DNA of 64,000 nucleotides from Hyperoodon ampullatus (lineage: Eukaryota > Chordata > Mammalia > Artiodactyla > Ziphiidae), in NCBI GenBank assembly GCA_949752795.1, contig OX457064.1, positions 43,272,368 to 43,336,367 on the forward strand, given 5' to 3'. The position numbers and the translations under genes are program-made. The notes beneath the pieces were generated by a model. The model made no database searches. It worked only from the letters and a program-made list of their open reading frames with translations, and was not told the origin of the DNA. Shown piece after piece: positions 62,140 to 64,000 of this stretch (positions are counted from its first letter, which is position 1; each line of letters begins with the position of its first letter).

Positions 62140-62390
62140 TGGGTATTTTAAATGACAGAGCACAGATATGGGTGACAGGAAAACTAGGTCTGGCCTCAAT
62201 TAAACTATTTACTAAATATGAGATCTTCAGCAAGTCCCTCAACTTCTCCATGCCTCTTTTTCCTTTTCTAAAAGAGGAGGATCCTACTACCCTCCTTTTC
62301 TGACTCACAGGACGATGGCAAATGATATGAGAAAAACATATGAAAGAATTCTGAAAAGGGCACAGTGCTATATAAACGTAATATGAAAAC
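62140..62390 (-). repeat. MIR-like ancient SINE
   Basis: Reversed MIR texture: 'gcaagtccctcaacttctcc' and 'cacagtgctatataaacgta'. Weakly conserved. Confidence 0.5.
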
Positions 62391-64000
62391 ATGTAGGCTA
62401 GTTATGTATTAGATTTGGTTAGAATGACCAGTCTATTTAAGGTGCAATTTATGAGAAATTTATTCTTGGAATTATCAGAAAAAAAAATTGTAGTATCTTT
62501 ACCACATCTTCTGAATAAGGTCTGAGAGCTGTTTTTAAAAAAATCCTATTACCATGTAAGAAACTGCATTGGACAATGACCTAAGAAAAGTTAAAGACTC
62601 ATCCATCGTTTCCAGATTTTTTTTTTTAATGGCTATAAGTCTGCTTCACCTTAACGTGCTTTTGTGGTTTTATTAATTTACAGCCTGCTTTGCTCTAGGG
62701 TTCTTCTGGCAGTTACTTAACCCTCTTTGAAAGTAGTCACAGGTGATCTTTATTTTTCTACTACTGTTTTTTTTTTAACTTATTTTAAATTCCAGTTTTT
62801 TTCTCACTTGAACTCCACAGAAAGTAGGTGTAATAAAGAGTTTTTAATTTAAAGAATAAAAAAATTCAAAACTAAGTCAGTAAAAGCAAATGTTCTCTCA
62901 CTTTTCTGACTCTTCAGCAGATACTCTGCATGCACTCTAAAAGGATATTAAAGCTACACATCAACAGAAAAGTCCATTTAATTTACACTATATAGTTTTC
63001 CAAGGTTAAAAGATACAAAGCAGGAAAATAAATCAGGATTGATTTTTGAAGGAGGCATATCTGAAGAATGATTTTGAAGAAATGGAACATAAAGGCAGGT
63101 GAGAACAAAACATGATAAAAAATTATTTTAACATTGTTTGCTTTTTACACGGTCACTGAAATACTGTTATCTCTAAGTCATTAGCTAAATGAGAAACTAG
63201 ATAGGTTACTGGTCAGGTATGTAGAAACAGAGCTGGAAGCCTTAATATAGGTGATTGTTGAAGATACAGGAGTAGAAATTTTGAGGCAGAAGAGGGTCTG
63301 GATACTACTCATTAAAAGATATCAAAAGATAGGAGAATGAGAAAAAATGAAATGAGAATGATATGAAAAATACAAATAGAACACACATTAGAAAAGTGCA
63401 ATTTCGAAGAGAAGGGGAGTAGTCAAAAAACAGCAGAAAAAAATATTAAAGATTGGGTCGGACTACAAAATCCATAATAAATTTAAAGGGGTGATTTTAG
63501 TTTAATAGTAAGGATGGATGAGTTAGCGATGGATTAAGGGAAGACTAAGTAGTTAAAAAAAAAAGAAGTTAGTGCATTTCACCCATTTAAATGTTCACTG
63601 AAGAAAACTTAGAGAAAGTAACATGAAAGTTAAGTAAGGGGAAACCTGAGTAGGTTTAAAGGCAGAAAGGAGGGCTTCATTAGCTCTAACTAATTAAATA
63701 AAGCTCATGTTCTATAGCTGAGAGAGTCAGACTTATAAATAAGAATGTTTCAGACCCATGTTAGGCACTTTGGGAGTAGGGAGAGGGGTAACCTGATCTC
63801 TGTCACTAGGGAACATAGGAAACTACTCTCAAGCCACTTACTGTTTTTGGTATCACAGTCAGCCCCTATGCTCAGTGGTAGGTATTTAAAAGGTACTCAG
63901 AACGTGGTAAGCAAAAAGGCAAAAAGCCCAAATGCAAAATGGTATTAAAAATATAAAATAGCAAAATGAATAAGTCAATAATTTACACTTGAAAACAATT

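Larger units (their letters stand above)
57890..64000. other. Six kb AT-rich stretch free of young SINEs
   Basis: Apart from two MIR remnants (61140-61370 and 62140-62390) and L2-like traces near 59100-59330 and 63040-63560, I recognise nothing. No splice-bounded open frame was seen on either strand. It could be ordinary intergenic DNA or the long 3' UTR of a neighbouring gene; the sequence does not decide. Confidence 0.4.

Overview
The window looks like nuclear DNA from a cetacean, most likely a toothed whale. The main evidence is about nineteen copies or fragments of tRNA-derived SINEs of the CHR type. Roughly half are the short young form, which starts GGGCTTCCCTGGTGGCGCAG and ends in a poly-A tail. 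Many have clear target-site duplications (TSDs). There are no primate Alu or rodent B1 elements. The DNA is AT-rich with GC-rich islands that are almost all transposon-derived. There are no bacterial operons, no CRISPR array and no structural RNA gene. The tRNA-like boxes seen are the heads of SINEs.

The only convincing host coding sequence is at the left end on the + strand. Three exons (1521-1657, 6250-6405, 6534-6638) have open frames, good splice sites and compatible phases. Together they encode about 130 residues of a cysteine-containing, TIG/IPT-like extracellular segment. From memory of the family it best resembles VWDE (von Willebrand factor D and EGF domains); no search could be run. 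I could not find the expected downstream exons, including EGF-repeat exons, in the remaining 57 kb. Either a very long intron follows or the locus is altered in this lineage. A weak candidate terminal exon lies at 8413-8502.

The rest is transposon stratigraphy. From 1 to 32 kb there are ancient L2, MIR, L1M and MaLR-like remnants overlaid by CHR SINEs, a 5'-truncated L1 (2200-2813) and an L1 with an internal inversion (22083-22955). From 32 to 41.3 kb there is a nest. One SINE sits inside another SINE (32026-32424), each with a perfect 16-base duplication. An ancient L1 5' region (32680-41340) was then split by a nearly full-length but broken L1 (33938-41096) that keeps its 5' UTR and recognisable ORF1 and ORF2.

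From 41 to 54 kb there are old L1 and LTR remnants, a CpG-rich patch with a YY1-like motif (45165-45460), and a hAT-type nonautonomous DNA transposon with exact terminal repeats that was itself hit by a SINE (53857-54252). From 57.9 to 64 kb the sequence is AT-rich and free of young SINEs, with only a few ancient remnants.

I see no clearly new biological system. The most useful leads are the isolated VWDE-like exons, the stop-poor antisense strand and splice-site-like sequence of the CHR SINEs, and the CpG-rich patch.
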